NCBI GenBank assembly: GCA_009617715.1
Contig: VTFK01000072.1
Span: 868,001 to 932,000 of the forward strand
DNA length: 64,000 nucleotides
Direction of reading: 5' to 3'
Source: Plectrocnemia conspersa
Lineage: Eukaryota > Arthropoda > Insecta > Trichoptera > Polycentropodidae
Part shown: positions 11,431 to 23,950 of the stretch, one piece after another
How the letters are laid out: each line of letters begins with the position of its first letter
Position numbering within the stretch: position 1 is the first letter of the stretch
Program-made: the position numbers and the translations under genes
The notes under the pieces: model-generated
What the model was told of the DNA's origin: nothing
Database searches by the model: none
The model's input: only the letters and a program-made list of their open reading frames with translations

Positions 11431-12184
11431 ATCTAAAGTTATGCAGAAATAAGACGGTTTACAGGTCACATTATATTTTTGTATAACTATAAATTTTCCA
11501 TTTTCGTAAGATAAACAAAGAGTTATGCTAGTGTCTGACGTCTCAAAATCTACCAATCTACTATTCCAAAAAAATTTTTCACCTTAAATAGGTCCCTCAG
11601 AATTGTTCTAATACCCCAGAAAAAATCTCCTGGGCGCTGCGAGTTAATAGTGCTGTGGGGGTTCTAATGGTCGTGTCAACTCATAATCCCTCCAGCTTCT
11701 AGCGGTGAAAAAAAAAGTGATCCTGAAACGCATTGCTAACTTTCTTGAGTGTAGTTAAATAAATTTGTGAACAGACAAATCAGTGTTTTTGATTTAAAGC
11801 GGAAAACAATGACTTAAGATGAAAAATTTAATATAAGATTGCTGGTAATTATAAAATCATATACTAATTAATAATTTAACAAGAAAAGTGTTTGTATTGT
11901 AAGCCATCAAATGATTTTTTTGTGTTTTGAGGCCGAAGGGTTGTAGCTTTACAGTCAAAATAGACGCCGGAAAAGCTGGTAACAGTTTATACAATAAAAT
12001 ACAATTCAACACAGAGTTATGTTATTATTCTTGAATTATCAAAATTAAAGTTGGTTTTTAACTCTCGTTAAAGTTAATCAATTAGCTTAGTTTTCATATA
12101 CTTTTTGAAACCTAGTATTGAAAAACTTGATTAAAAAACTTCCAGGCAAGAGTTTAAGCCTTTAATTTGATTATATTAAAGGGG
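11431..12184. other. Spacer with a GC-richer unclassified pocket at 11586-11712
   Basis: The pocket at 11586-11712 reads on the minus strand as broken frames that look like decayed coding sequence, perhaps from a retroelement. No reverse-transcriptase signature is convincing. The rest is AT-rich. Confidence 0.35.
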
Positions 12185-12510
12185 ATTTTTAAATCTCTAA
12201 GTATTCAATAGAAAAATGTGTAATATCTGGATTATATGGCGGATGAAGTGAAACTTACAAGTCAAGATGCAATATTTTTTACAAGCCCTTTCTATTTGTC
12301 GAGACTCTTTCTGTCCATTTCACTTTTCCTTTTAGTTTATTGTGAGCAGTACTAAGTGGATCCGATAGTTTGGTTTTTTGATAGTAGATTAAAGTACACG
12401 ATAGGCCTTTACCTCACTAGATAAACAACAAGCCTTTCTTTGAGAGAAATTTGGCTTTTTCGATGATCGTGTTGGTTACAAATGTTGTACTGAATCACCT
12501 TTTCACTGTC
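12185..12510 (-). pseudogene. Mariner-like transposase remnant B
   Basis: Minus-strand translation of 12219-12248 gives LHPPYNPDIT, the HPPYSPDIAP signature holding the third catalytic Asp of mariner transposases. Upstream on the same strand, around 12475-12500, VIQYNICNQ corresponds to the family's EKWIxYDN block around the first catalytic Asp, and IYYQKTK near 12380 corresponds to its VIYYELLKP block. The order and spacing agree with a mariner transposase running minus. The HDN block with the second Asp is lost in a degenerate stretch, several stops and frameshifts interrupt the frame, and four residues after the HPPY block are missing. A dead, old copy. It differs in state from remnant A at 4760-4970, so the two are separate insertions. 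Confidence 0.8.
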
Positions 12511-13289
12511 AAAAATTAATTGTTTAAAAAAATGCATCAACTAGATGCATTATCCAAGAATTATGTTATAGCTATTTTACCATCTTAAGATTTTTTTTTT
12601 TTTTTTAAAAATCATAATAGAAGTAATGTTTAACGCCTGATTAATCTTATGTGTCAGAATTAGAGTCTTTATTTTACCTTTGTCTTTACTAAACCCTTTA
12701 TCTCGACCTTAAAAGTCTCAGAAGCATTACCTTACACTTATGACACGATACTATACAACATATTTATATTTGGTTGCCATTTTTTTAATATTTTTAGTTC
12801 ATAAAATTCTTAGTAACATACAACTAATAATAATAATATGAATAGCACTGTTGTGTAAATGTGTAAAATGTATAAATTGGGAATTATTAAAAACAATTTT
12901 GGTGTGTAAAATTTAAAAGTGTACATTATTAAAAAAAATCTTAAAAAATACTCTTCTAAAAATAAAAGTCAAATTAAGATAAAGAGTTAACAAAAATAAA
13001 CAATATGGAAAAGCACTTATTTAAAATATGGTAGTAAGTTTTACCGAAGATTCTTTGTTTTTGGGCTTTTCTACTTTTACGTAGCCGTTGGATATTATTA
13101 ATTACATTACATGTGTATGTATAAATTTGCTTATTATTTTTTATATTGCTATTTTATTTAAATATAAAAATAAATCAGTTTTATTTGATTATTTTAATAC
13201 AACGTATATATTTATTTTATCTAGATTTCTCACGTTTACGCTAACATTTACATTATTTTTTTAAAACCAACCTATCGTATTGTGTTTCT
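12511..13289. other. AT-rich spacer
   Basis: Begins with a TGCATC/GATGCA-type short inverted repeat at about 12533-12549 and an 18-base T run near 12589-12606, possibly debris of the mariner end. Otherwise plain AT-rich. Confidence 0.5.
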
Positions 13290-13840
13290 ATAATAAAAAG
13301 TCCAAGTTATGGCGCGTGGGTCATTCATGTAAATTTCGATCAATATATTAGTGAAGTAAATAGTTTATATGCGCTATTGAATGTCCAACATTTTATTTCT
13401 AAGCACCGGCCTTATGATTATTATCGACACAAACTACTACTAACTTTCGGCTTAAGTCCCTACCGATGCGACGTTTAGCTTCGTTTGCATAAAAATGTTA
13501 ATACACAAAATTAGCCCGTTCGGTTAATATTATCATAAAATATAAAACCCGATCAAACTGTTGGCTGCCATTGACGTTAAATCATGCGCATAAAACTCAA
13601 TTAGCATAATTAAAATGCCCGCGTTATATACGGCCGAACGAAAGTACGCATTTGTAATTAATTTTAATACATTTAATTCATCGAGCCGGCCGGCCGCTCG
13701 CCCATCGAAAAGGTTGTATTTCATTTTTTAGTGCGAAGGGCTGGCACGTTGCGTATATAATAAATAAATCTTGCTGATAACAAAATGGCGAATTATTTAA
13801 CCTTTCGCACCGGGTCGGCAATTAAACTTGTTATACTCCA
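13290..13840. promoter_or_regulatory. Candidate regulatory island rich in homeodomain/POU-type sites
   Basis: Notable words are GTTTGCATAA at 13483-13492 (POU octamer-like), AATTAGCATAATTAAAA at about 13600-13615, and TTTGTAATTAATTTTAATAC at 13651-13670. A near-palindromic CpG core GCCGGCCGGC lies at 13685-13694. The only minus-strand frame (13533-13724) has no coding bias. The combination of clustered ATTA/ATGCAT sites and GC-rich core resembles developmental enhancers; this is inference from composition and motifs. Confidence 0.45.
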
Positions 13841-14679
13841 CATATCCATATATTTTTTAAACTAACGATATGTACGAATGCGATATATTTTTTTAACATT
13901 ATGTATTTATTTTATTAAGTTTATAATTTATCTTCATACAAATCATACTATTAAGTATGTCAATATTTTTTTTCTCTACAAAATTGACTGTTTGATGAAT
14001 ATAAATAAATACAACATAAATGCATATCTATGATATGTAAATATATCACGTGAAGTTAGCTGTAATTATTAATGGTTTAGAAGTTTATTAAATTAATTTA
14101 CCTTAATTAAAATATTATTGATTTATTCATTTTTATTTTATTATATATTCATGTTTTTTATGTGCTACTCTTTTTTTTTTACATAAATAGGATAAAGAAA
14201 TAAAATATAATGCTGACTGTGAGAACGACATAATTTGAGATATTAATTTCCATTGTCCATACTTTTAATTAATTTACTATTTTATAGCTTATTTCTATAT
14301 AGTATCATTTTGCGCACAATGAAACATATTAATTTCCCCTTTACTTAATATTATTTGCATAATTCTAAAGGCTTTCAAAAAACTTTCTTAAAAACTGTTA
14401 ATGGTTGTTATATATTATAATATTAGCAAATTCGATGTAAAATGTTAATATTTTATTTTACTCAATAACTCATGGCATGGATGTCTATTAAGCTTACAAA
14501 TTTTAGGCATGCATTTGTAATAATTTATTTTAAATTAATTATCACATAGAAAGAGCTAGAAATGCATTTATTAAAAACTATATATAAACCAGCATTAAGT
14601 ATTTACATTTATGACACAATCTTACATTATTATATAAAAAAATCTCGGCTCATTTTCATTACTATGGATCGCTAAAAAG
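13841..14679. other. AT-rich spacer
   Basis: AT-rich. No features are recognised. Confidence 0.6.
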
Positions 14680-15130
14680 TTTTTAGAAAATAAAATAAAA
14701 ACGAAAGAAAGAGAGGCGCCGCTTTCGGTAGTGAAAATAATAAAAATGACGACAACACCTTCAAGTTGGCGTTCATAATTTCACTTTATTTTATTTTATA
14801 TTTCGCCATTCCACTCGAGTATATTGCGGCAAAGTTAAATTTGCCCGTATCCTCAAATCCTGTTTATTTAATTCAACGACCGGAATAAGCGGTGGAAGAA
14901 ACGGAAAAGTAATTTCACATACCGAAAAAGTTTTAATCACACAATCAAAAGACGCGCCCTCAGGGTGGGGTTCAAAAGAGACGCTTGATATAATACATAA
15001 ACATATTACACATATACACGTTCGGCATAATAAATAGTACAAACATTTTTATAGTAAATAATTAGTAAAGCAAGTAAATGGTTTAAGCCAGTACGATATG
15101 ATTTACGATATTACGGCTAGATGCGTTTAA
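14680..15130. promoter_or_regulatory. Candidate regulatory island
   Basis: GC-richer block. The minus strand stays open for 83 codons (14791-15042) and would begin with a hydrophobic, signal-peptide-like stretch, but it contains no ATG at all and no acceptor clearly opens it. It is therefore treated as non-coding. Confidence 0.3.
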
Positions 15131-15399
15131 ATGCACGATGTGATTTATTACTAAATAAATTGATTATATAAAAATATATACACACAAATGCGTAACAATT
15201 AAAGTTAAGCAGATTTTTATTGTTGAATTACTAAATTAAGGCAATTTCATCATACATATTTTAAGCCTGATTTAATGTATGAGTGTCTATTTAAGAAATA
15301 AAATTCTTGCTTAAATTTTCAATTAAAGTTATTCTATTGTGCCAAAAAAAAAGTTGATTATGAGATATATGGGTATGCCATTGTTTATTATTTTATCAA
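15131..15399. other. AT-rich spacer
   Basis: Plain AT-rich sequence. No features are recognised. Confidence 0.6.
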
Positions 15400-15960
15400 T
15401 TTGTTAACAATCACACCTATATGTCAAGCTTCTTGCAAGGTTTACCGTACGTCAACCCCAAATAATTTTATTCCGCATTTAAAAAACTTTATATTGGAAA
15501 TACTTTTGTGCATAGATAAGCGGGAAAAGTTTTGCGTGGAATTTTCCAACGACGTGCGCTATTCTGTTTTCTATTTACATAGACGACTCCGGAGGCATTC
15601 ATTGTACGTAACACAAAATGCGAATGAAGAGGGGACTTTGGAAGAAAGAGAGAAAGAAAAAACGCAATGTACAACTTTTTTATTCCCGTCCTCGTACATC
15701 GTGCATCGCTGTGTATATGGAAATGCCTGGATTTCCTCCAAACGTCGTTAAACCTCGCGAGCAAGTCTCATTGTCAAATTTTATTTGTCGTGAGCTCTTT
15801 TGAATCAGCATGTTGTGGCGCAAGCGAGGATTTATATCTGGCAATTTAAGTTTGTGGCATACATATGCTTGCAGGGCCGTTTTTGAGACTTTTGGCGCCT
15901 GGGCAAGTACAATTTTGAGGTAGAAGTCTACTATATTTAAAAACAGAAGCTTCATCAAAG
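15400..15960. promoter_or_regulatory. Candidate regulatory island with frames open on both strands
   Basis: Four partly overlapping frames of 60-116 codons run on plus and minus strands (15401-15751, 15618-15803, 15489-15764 minus, 15680-15958 minus). Openness on both strands and in several frames points to base composition rather than coding. The block is CpG-containing and bounded by AT-rich DNA. Confidence 0.35.
15872..15910 (+). mobile_element. Possible hAT-type terminal sequence
   Basis: CAGGGCCGTTTTTGAGACTT followed by TTGGCGCCTGGGCAAG has the cadence of hAT-element ends (CAGGGCCGG... with a later CCTGGGCAA word). No matching inverted right end was found in the following kilobase, so this is at most a solo or truncated end. 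Confidence 0.25.
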
Positions 15961-16899
15961 TCTACTGATTTTTTTTTATTCTTCTAATATTATTTGCCTT
16001 GTATTAATAATTTATACACAAAGACTCAATAAATAACACACAACTGTTTTTTTTTAATATTATTTTTTCAAAACATTTTACTACAAATATGAAGGAATAC
16101 TTTACGAATAATTCGACAAATATACAAATAACAAATACTTAAAAAACAGGTATTATAATTGGTATTTGTATATTTGAATTGGATTAGATATTGAAATTCA
16201 ATATTCAATGTATTTTAAATAATTTCTTCAGGTGCCTAAAGAAATTGTTAAAAAAAAAAAAAAAAATTTTTTTTTTGAAAAAATTTTGTCGGTTGAATAT
16301 CGACCTTTGACCACTTAGGGTGATATTTTAAAAATATGTTTATTATATAATGAACGATCAAATATTGGCACACAAATATAATTTATTGTTTGAAATATAT
16401 TACATATACACATATAAAGAAATATTGTTAAAAAATACTTCTTTTAGAGTTTTGTAATGTTTTATTTTGATTTTTGATTTTATCGTGTTTTGGCCGATAG
16501 CAACAACTTAATTTCATATGGTCGTTTTATTATTATCAGCGACAGCAGATGACTTTTAAATTACTTTTTTTTTTTTTCTGCTTTAAATAAAATTTGTCAC
16601 ATTTTATTTGTTCATAATGTCATAGAGATTAACACAAAAATGTCAGACATGTATTAATTAGTAGCAGTAGATTCTCCGTTCAATAGACAATATATATCAT
16701 TAAACGAACTTCACACTTGCTTTACGATCAACCCTTTTACCGCAGCGCAATTTCGAAATTTGTTATAATGTGAGGGACACCAATTCCTGTAATATTTTTT
16801 TAAATATTATGGTTGAATAAATTTAAGTGATTTACAGTCTTAAATTATATTAAATAACCATATTACTTAGCTCAGAGATTTATGACATCATTAGGTGCC
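15961..16899. other. AT-rich spacer with an A17/T10 junction
   Basis: AT-rich. At 16250-16276 a run of 17 A is followed at once by 10 T, an inverted homopolymer junction that could be a nested poly(A) insertion scar or an assembly weak point. A CATTAGG/CCTAATG mini-hairpin lies near 16891-16906. Confidence 0.5.
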
Positions 16900-17340
16900 T
16901 AATGAGTACTGTTTCAATGACTTCTATTGCAGCCATTCGCAGTGAAAGGGTTAAGAACTGATACGATACCAAACCAGTAACTTGATAAATAACGTATGAA
17001 TACTCTTCGTGCATTTGTAGAATCTTAGACGTAACCGAATTGCGAATTTTAAAACGTCGGCAATTAAATGGCCAGCTAAAAGGGCAAAATTTTCTTCTGA
17101 GTGCAAATTTATCTTAATTATGCAAAGTTGAAACTTTACAATTTTCATGGCGGCCGGGGGGAAATAACCGAAAAGTTCGCGGGGGTCTAAAATTTTAATG
17201 CGAGCTCTTCGCGCTCTCCGCGAAAATTCCAACGAGTACGTATAATGTAATAAAAAAATGTATATTGCCAATTTTAAGTGCAAATATCTTAACTTAAAAC
17301 CAGAATAATCTACTGTGTTTGCCATTAAATTAATTCAATT
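16900..17340. promoter_or_regulatory. Candidate regulatory island
   Basis: GC-richer, with a CpG-dense core at about 17148-17225 and several AATTAAAT/TTAATTATGCAAA words (homeodomain/POU-like near 17115). The 124-codon minus-strand frame (16951-17325) spans the whole island but lacks third-position bias and a recognisable motif. Confidence 0.35.
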
Positions 17341-18139
17341 TTTTGATGAATAGAGCAATCAATAATAACTACTTTTAAAGTAGCAAAGTTATCTTGGCAA
17401 TTATCAATTTAGTATTTAATTTATGAAATATTTTTTTTTATTAATGTGTATAAAATCATATTAAATCCTATTTTGTAAACAATTTTCGAGATAATCCCAA
17501 AAAAAAGTGTCATTAAAGATATTTTTGGAAGCCCATAATTTTTTGCCCCTAAAAACACATTTAACTTGTAGAAAATTTTTTTAAAACTTGTAAATGGTAG
17601 CCCTATTTCGCTTGCGTTATCAGTTACTCTTTTGCATGAAACTCTAACGTGTCGTCATGCGGCACATTATGAAAAATATTTAAATAAAAAATAAAAAAAG
17701 GCTGTTTAGTGTGAATATATATCAGTAATACGTTTTTATATTTATTGTTTTATGTTTTTTGCCACCTAAATAAGTAATAAATAATAAATTTGAACAATAT
17801 TTATATATTAATATTTTTTTAGCACTATGACTACAACATACAATGACATTAGTATAATACAAATAAAGGCAATGATTTCTTTTTTATTTTAAAATGTTCA
17901 CATTTTATCGTATACTATTAACATTTAAAAATTATATTAATTATATTCACTTTCATGTCACGTAAAAGCATTTTTATAAAAAAAAACAATTTTAATAAAC
18001 CTACATGATTCAGCAGTTCGAATACATTATCAAAAGGTTATATTAACGTCAACCTAAAAACATCAACGACACTGAAATATATAATCATGTAAAGATTTAC
18101 TAAACAACACACCTACTAAAGTAAATATTTTGACATGCA
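17341..18139. other. AT-rich spacer
   Basis: AT-rich, with a slightly more complex patch at 17585-17670. Nothing is recognised. Confidence 0.55.
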
Positions 18140-18620
18140 AACGCTAAAGCGATAAGTCATATTGCTATTTCGGCGATGAAGCAATTATTTACATATTCTT
18201 TAAATCGATTATAATCGTTTACACGGTATTAAGCATAAGATTATTTTTATTAGTAAGGCAAAGTGAATAAAACTTTACCCTCTTTTTCCTCAGAGAGCTG
18301 TCTGGTGGTGTTTTTTTTTTGCTTTCATTCCTGCTGGCGCACTCAATAAAAGTTTTGCATTGAAATGATATCGCGGTAAATCCTTTTTTGAATTGAATTT
18401 GTTTTGGGGAAAGGGGCGGATGCAAAGGATTTTCCGCAGCCGCATTTTCTGCGGCCTGAGGTGATCCGCACGAGAAAAACTTTTCTGGGAAAGTTATCCG
18501 TGAAAAATTGTAAGCTTTCACTTTTCACGTAGAGTGGAACTCCCCGCCGGCTGTGTGAGAGCGATATGTTTTGTTTGTTGTGTACTCTGCATACATTTAA
18601 ATGTGTAGCGTATATTTATA
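18140..18620. promoter_or_regulatory. Candidate regulatory island
   Basis: GC-richer block with hairpin CCGCAG/CTGCGG at 18434-18454 and purine-rich GGGGAAAGGGGCGG near 18406-18419, an Sp/KLF-like word. Minus-strand frames here (18219-18528) overlap each other in two phases and are not convincing. Confidence 0.3.
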
Positions 18621-19400
18621 TGGTGTGGCAATGTAATTCTCAGATTGGCGCTTTAGCAATGAAGTCAAGTAAAATTAGACTAAAAGAAAAATAGCATATT
18701 AATAGATTGAGTGCACTTGCTCGGATGACATAAAATTTTTTTATATAACGTTGTGCAACAGCCGATAAATGATCCAAGAAACGATAAAAAAATTGTATCT
18801 CGTTTGCATATGTATTCAACATTTTTTATATTAATTTTTTTTAAGTACAATTCAGCAGCAGTTCATCAGTTAGCTACCGTCTCGTTTATTCGCTTTTTAA
18901 AACTAAAAAGAACTTTGTGCTAAATGTATTTTCAACGAGTTGCATTTCGGTGTTCGGTATGTGTCAGTTGTGGCGTGAACGACTAAACGCCCAGAGCATT
19001 AGCAGTGAATATGCACATGTGTTACAAACACATGTGTGTATCGAATGCAATTTAAACGGTGATAAAAATCTGCATTTATCAAGTTGGCTTCACTCCCAGA
19101 AAAAACATATTTATTTATTATTATTATAACACGTATTTACTGTTATTTTCATTATGACGAAGTAAAGAAAAACAATTTATTGAGGCGAAAAGGACTTTAA
19201 GCTTGTGGTAAGTTTGTGGAAAATTATTACCGAGTATCTCAAAAGGAAAGTTTTTGCGGACCAAGATAAGGTCGCCCCCCTTTCGTAAAATGTCTTTTCG
19301 ATAATCACCGTTTTATGGCCGCAGTTTAGTCCTTTCGAGTAATTATAATTTGTCAATGACTTTGCCAAAGCTCCCTTTTATCCCACCCCCTAAGTGTACT
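18621..19400. promoter_or_regulatory. Candidate regulatory island with paired palindromic E-boxes
   Basis: Two exact copies of the palindromic E-box CACATGTG sit at 19014-19021 and 19029-19036, separated by 7 nt. Further mixed-composition DNA runs to about 19390, ending with a C-rich patch. Short frames on both strands have no coding character. Confidence 0.35.
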
Positions 19401-20300
19401 TCGGTAACATATTTAATATGTTAATATATGCAATTAAATTATTTTTTAAATATTTTGATTTATGCATTTATAATTGCTTTTTGGATTAGTAGCCGAGTGA
19501 TTTTTCAGCTAATTCGACGCAACGCCGGCTTTTTCTACAAAAAATTGTAGATCTCAGCAGCAAGTTTTGATGTGTGGCGAGTGGTCGTTGATTTGAGAGT
19601 CTTCGTTGTAGTCGTCGATGATTTGATTGGTGATAAATGAATTGTTGAATGTAGTAAGAGAGTCTTTGCTTTAGTAATCTTTGAAGTTCGAGGAGTATTA
19701 TTTTAAAATAAAATAAATTACCCTCATTATTGAATTGGAAATACGAATATTAATTTGTGTGACATTTTTTTAACTGTTACACTTATTGTCGACATTATTC
19801 AAGTTTAAAAAAAATATAAATTGAATTATTTATAGTATTTCCATTGCAATTCTCTTAAACATATACGAAATTTTTGTGTCATTTTCTTATCACAAAAATC
19901 TCAAAATATAGGATTTATTCCCAATGCTGACATTTGTCTTTTTTATTCATGTCCTTTTCGTAAATGAGGGGTATTCGTGTGCCATTTGCATACGTGGCGA
20001 AAGGATAAGAGGAAAAATGTCCGAGTCATCACACATCAACACAATAACGAGAAACGAACGAAATCCCATTGGGGCGCCTCTTGTGGTACGCCTACGTACA
20101 TACTACGTGCGTCTCGGTCCGATTCTCTTTCTTATCTAAAATCTTCAGATATCTAAAGTTGTTAAGATGGGCGGCGTAATATGGTATTCGGAATACGCCC
20201 GCCCACTGAAAATGCGTATAGTCGGCGATGCCAGCCAGGGATGATCAACCCCAAGCAACGCTCGTTTTACGACCCTGAAGAGAGCGATATATAAGCATTA
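19401..20300. promoter_or_regulatory. Mixed region with CpG-rich island at 19920-20300
   Basis: The first half is AT-rich, with a TG-rich patch at 19560-19660. The second half is CpG-containing and carries an imperfect hairpin (TGGGCGGCGTA at 20168-20178 against TACGCCCGCCCA at 20194-20205) and a TATATAAG word near 20289. No initiator or coding frame follows the TATA word, so a promoter call is not justified. The 71-codon frame at 19924-20139 is weak. Confidence 0.3.
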
Positions 20301-21099
20301 AATTGAATATGCAAATAATACATTTTGTCATATTCAAAGATTAAAAAAATATGTTTTTTATTTTAAATGCCTTGCAATGTATATTTTATTTTTCAACATA
20401 ACTGAAGCGCACAAAAAAAATAAAATATATTTGTATTTACATATGATGTACGAGTATACTTATAAAGTACTATTGATAATTTCAATATGTTCATTCTTAT
20501 TAACAATTAACTATAAAAAAATAATATTAAACCCGTTATTTAAAATTAAGTCTGGTCTTATCATAAAAGTATATCCATTACAAACCCAATTTTTCGACTT
20601 AATTTGTAATTTTTACATGACGTATTAATTTATATAAAACTATTTCTTATGTAAAGTGTATTTGCTTAATTTGTTTAAAATACCGTTACTTGTCATTAAA
20701 TAGAGTTGTGAAAGCACAATTCTGTTTAATGACAATTCGGTTTAACGAATGAGAATTTTCTTATAAAATCTGTTAAGATAATTTTTTTGTCTTATGCACG
20801 TGTTAATAAATATATTTTTAATGGTCTGCACAGAAATCAAACAAGAAAATATTAACAATGTACGAGTATATTATTATTTAAAGAAATTAACGAAAAAACG
20901 GAGTTTATTGTGAACGACACAAATAACAGAATAATGTGTTCCTTTTTAAATATAACCAAAAAATTTTCCGATGGAAAGCAATACAACGCGACAAATTTTA
21001 TTGTTGCTTAAATGATATTATGATTAAGTGATCAAGAAGAAAAAGAAAAGGAATGTTGATCTCGTTTTAATTTCTTCTTAATTTTCATTTATTATATAA
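20301..21099. other. AT-rich spacer
   Basis: AT-rich. The 83-codon frame at 20377-20628 is built of Ile/Tyr/Leu/Phe/Lys codons typical of chance frames in AT-rich DNA. Confidence 0.55.
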
Positions 21100-23160
21100 G
21101 CAAAAAGCTGCCATGAAAAATCACGCCCACTACAATGTTTCAACTATCATTTGAACTACCATTATGCTTCTGACTTGAAATACACAAAAGTTTGAACTCA
21201 CAACCAGCGAAGTTTACGCTAAATCGACATATACGACCCGTTTGAGGATCTAAAAGCTTTCGTACATAATAATAAGATATTTTAACTTTATTATTAATAT
21301 ATATAACTGGTAATAAAAAGCTACTCTCAACGGACATAAAATGCTTTCATATGCACAAAAAATGTATAACATTGACAAGCAAGCTAAATGCAAAATGACA
21401 AGTGCAAGGTTGCCAAATCTTCAACCGTTAAAACACGCCAATGGTCACGCAACGCAAATATTTTTCACGTATATCTTCATTTATTAAACGTGAACGAGTC
21501 ATAATTTTTCTCTTAATTAAACTATGCGTATATAAGTGTTTTTATACAGAACTAGCTTTCTTTGGATTTTCAACACAAACTTTCAATACATATCCTCGTC
21601 ATGGAATATGAAATTAGAAACATAGCTTTACTTGGAATAAAAATCAAGTGGAGCTATGTTTATAATTTCGTCGATAGTTTAAAGAATCAGAAAAGGGCGA
21701 AGTAAAAAAATTTCGCACTCAACTGACTTGCTAATTAAAATGTCTATTTTAAACACACTAAAAGCACTATGTTAGTGAGAATCCTGGTTCATATTTTAAT
21801 AAAAACATTAAATATTATAATGATTTATATTAGGGCTAAAATATCTGTTTTAAATGTAACCGTTTATTCTCTACATCTCTAACATAAAACATGCCGAATT
21901 TAAATTTCACACGGCGACCGTGGCAGAACCAATTTAACGGTTCCTTCATTTCCCATTTTCATTTCTTCTCTCTGTTTTTCATCCACTTACCTCTGGTTAG
22001 GAGTCTAATCAGATTTCGTTCGGACGAGCCCGCACAAAAGGAAAGAGAAAAAGACGAAAAAGATCCGCGATAACTCGATTCTTTCTTACGCAAGAATGAC
22101 CGTGGACGGCGAGAAAAATTGACGCTAATAATACTTTATATCTGTACGTTGAAGTAAAAATGCGGATCGTTGACTTAGATTAAAAAAGCTCAAAAGCGAA
22201 ATTGTCGCGCCAGAGATATAAAACAGGTTAATTTGTTCCAGTGCATTTCCACGTCATACGAGAAATATACGAGCTAGAAAGACTTCGGTACATTCACCAC
22301 GTCTGTCAACTTGCCAATCTTCTTATTTGTTCTTGTCCGATTCCTTCCGCTCCCAGCTTCTTCTTTTTTGTTTTTTGATTTGTCTGCGAACTCTTAAGAC
22401 TTTAAGTATATTTATCAAACGTTGGATTCGACAGAAAAACATATTTATCAAGCGCAGAGTCGATGTACTTAACTTTCAATAATCGAATGAAAGCATCTCG
22501 GGGGGTCAAAGTTTGGAGGAAAATAAAAATTGCACTTGATGTTCATCTCTTTCTATCTCGATTCGTTTTAATTGAATCGTAAATTCCATGTACTGTGCAT
22601 AACGCAGGATTGGTATAGGAATACAAATAGAACGGGGGACGAACCAAGGAGGTCAGCGTTAACATTCCATAAAATATTTTATTGCGCCAGAATATTCGCA
22701 AATAAGAGGGATCCTCGGGATTTAATCACAATAATCCCGTATATAGCAGAAAGTTTTTTTTACGTCATTCGCATACATAACGCAAGTTATTTACGGGTCC
22801 AACTTTATCACCGATCCAGAAATAAATGACAAAGATATCCGAGAAAGAATTGTAATAAATCTGTCGCGGAGAGAACAATAAACCTTCGGTAGCCGCGTCT
22901 AATTTATCTTGAGCGGGTTCTTTTTGAGCAAAAAAACCTTTGACGGGGGATAAATAAATTAAGAATTTTCACGCGCGTACCTACGTGTATACGTATGATG
23001 TGGCATAATTAAAAAAATACAAAGGAATTTGGGCGTGTGAATGCGGCTTTACAATGGCGTGAGGCGTTGATTAACTTGTGAGCGAATGGGTGTTGTTTGG
23101 CGTTGTTGGATAGTGTGAAATTTTTGTGTGACACATCTTTTATGTTGCTTTGGCTCAAAG
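21100..23160. promoter_or_regulatory. Two-kilobase compound island, probably several regulatory elements
   Basis: The longest run of GC-richer sequence in the left half of the window. Sub-blocks at 21900-22140, 22180-22480, 22490-22830 and 22860-23130 are separated by short AT-rich joints. A nuclear-receptor-like GGTCAAAGTTTGG is at about 22504. Frames at 21891-22073 and 22572-22829 show no consistent bias. No transposon motif is seen. Confidence 0.35.
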
Positions 23161-23898
23161 CTGAGAAGCTGAGTAATAAGCGCACTGATATTCCAATTAA
23201 AGGCTATGAATATTACTAAGTAATGTCAATAATAAGTAAAGAAGAAGTAAATAAAGGCGTTCATAGTAAAAACATAGATTATCTTACCTTTGGTATTATT
23301 TGAGTTTTAGTATTATATTTTATTGTCAAAAAATGTATTGTTATTTTCATACATACCATATAAATCAGATTATCATTTAGTTATATCTTTTATCTATGTA
23401 AATCAGATTATCTATACACTGGGGACGTTTAGCACGGTTTTCTGATAAAAACAGGATCTCTGGAGCCCTAATGTTCGTGATGCATGCATCTCTTGGGGCA
23501 AAAATTACTTTTTATGAAGTCTTTGCCAATTTAAATAAAGAGTCAGACCAGCTAAGGGTAGAGCTTCTGCAGACACTCTGGAAGCATTGGAAGTAAAGTG
23601 GCACAAGCTCTCTATCTACAAGAGGTATATTCTTCAATAACGCTCTAGAGGGCAGGCTCTTTAGGTTTATTGTAAATAATTTTTAAATAAAATATTAAGA
23701 ATAAATTAAAGGGTACGAAATAAATAAACATATCAAAAAAAAATTATAATAATATTATAAAAAATATTAAGAACTTCTGATTTGAAAAGAAAATTCACAA
23801 AAGCCAAATAATATATAAAAAATATCTTGAGAAAATTTAATAATAGAAAAGTGTTATACTAATAAAAAAAGTTGTAAAATAAATCATAGCGTTAAAAT
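23161..23898. other. Spacer with a possible decayed repeat at 23420-23650
   Basis: The patch at 23420-23650 reads like broken coding sequence in more than one frame (for instance EALEVKWHKL on plus near 23575), which suggests old transposon debris. The family is not identifiable. The remainder is AT-rich. Confidence 0.35.
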
Positions 23899-23944
23899 GT
23901 TGAGAATCACCGATTTTTTACAGAAAAAATCGGTGATTCTCAAC
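23899..23944. repeat. Perfect 21-bp inverted repeat with 4-nt loop
   Basis: The arm GTTGAGAATCACCGATTTTTT at 23899-23919 is matched without mismatch by its inverse at 23924-23944, with the loop ACAG. Pairing stops abruptly outside the arms. Perfection together with a tiny loop points to a recent origin, for example template switching during replication, or to a selected hairpin. Confidence 0.95.
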
Positions 23945-23950
23945 TATAAT

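Noticed and set aside
14791..15042. 83-codon minus frame with a signal-peptide-like beginning
   Set aside because: It contains no ATG; the apparent start is TTG, and no convincing acceptor opens it.
15401..15958. Four overlapping 60-116 codon frames
   Set aside because: They are open on both strands in several phases, which is typical of a composition effect in a non-coding island.
16951..17325. 124-codon minus frame
   Set aside because: No codon bias and no motif; it simply spans a GC-richer island.
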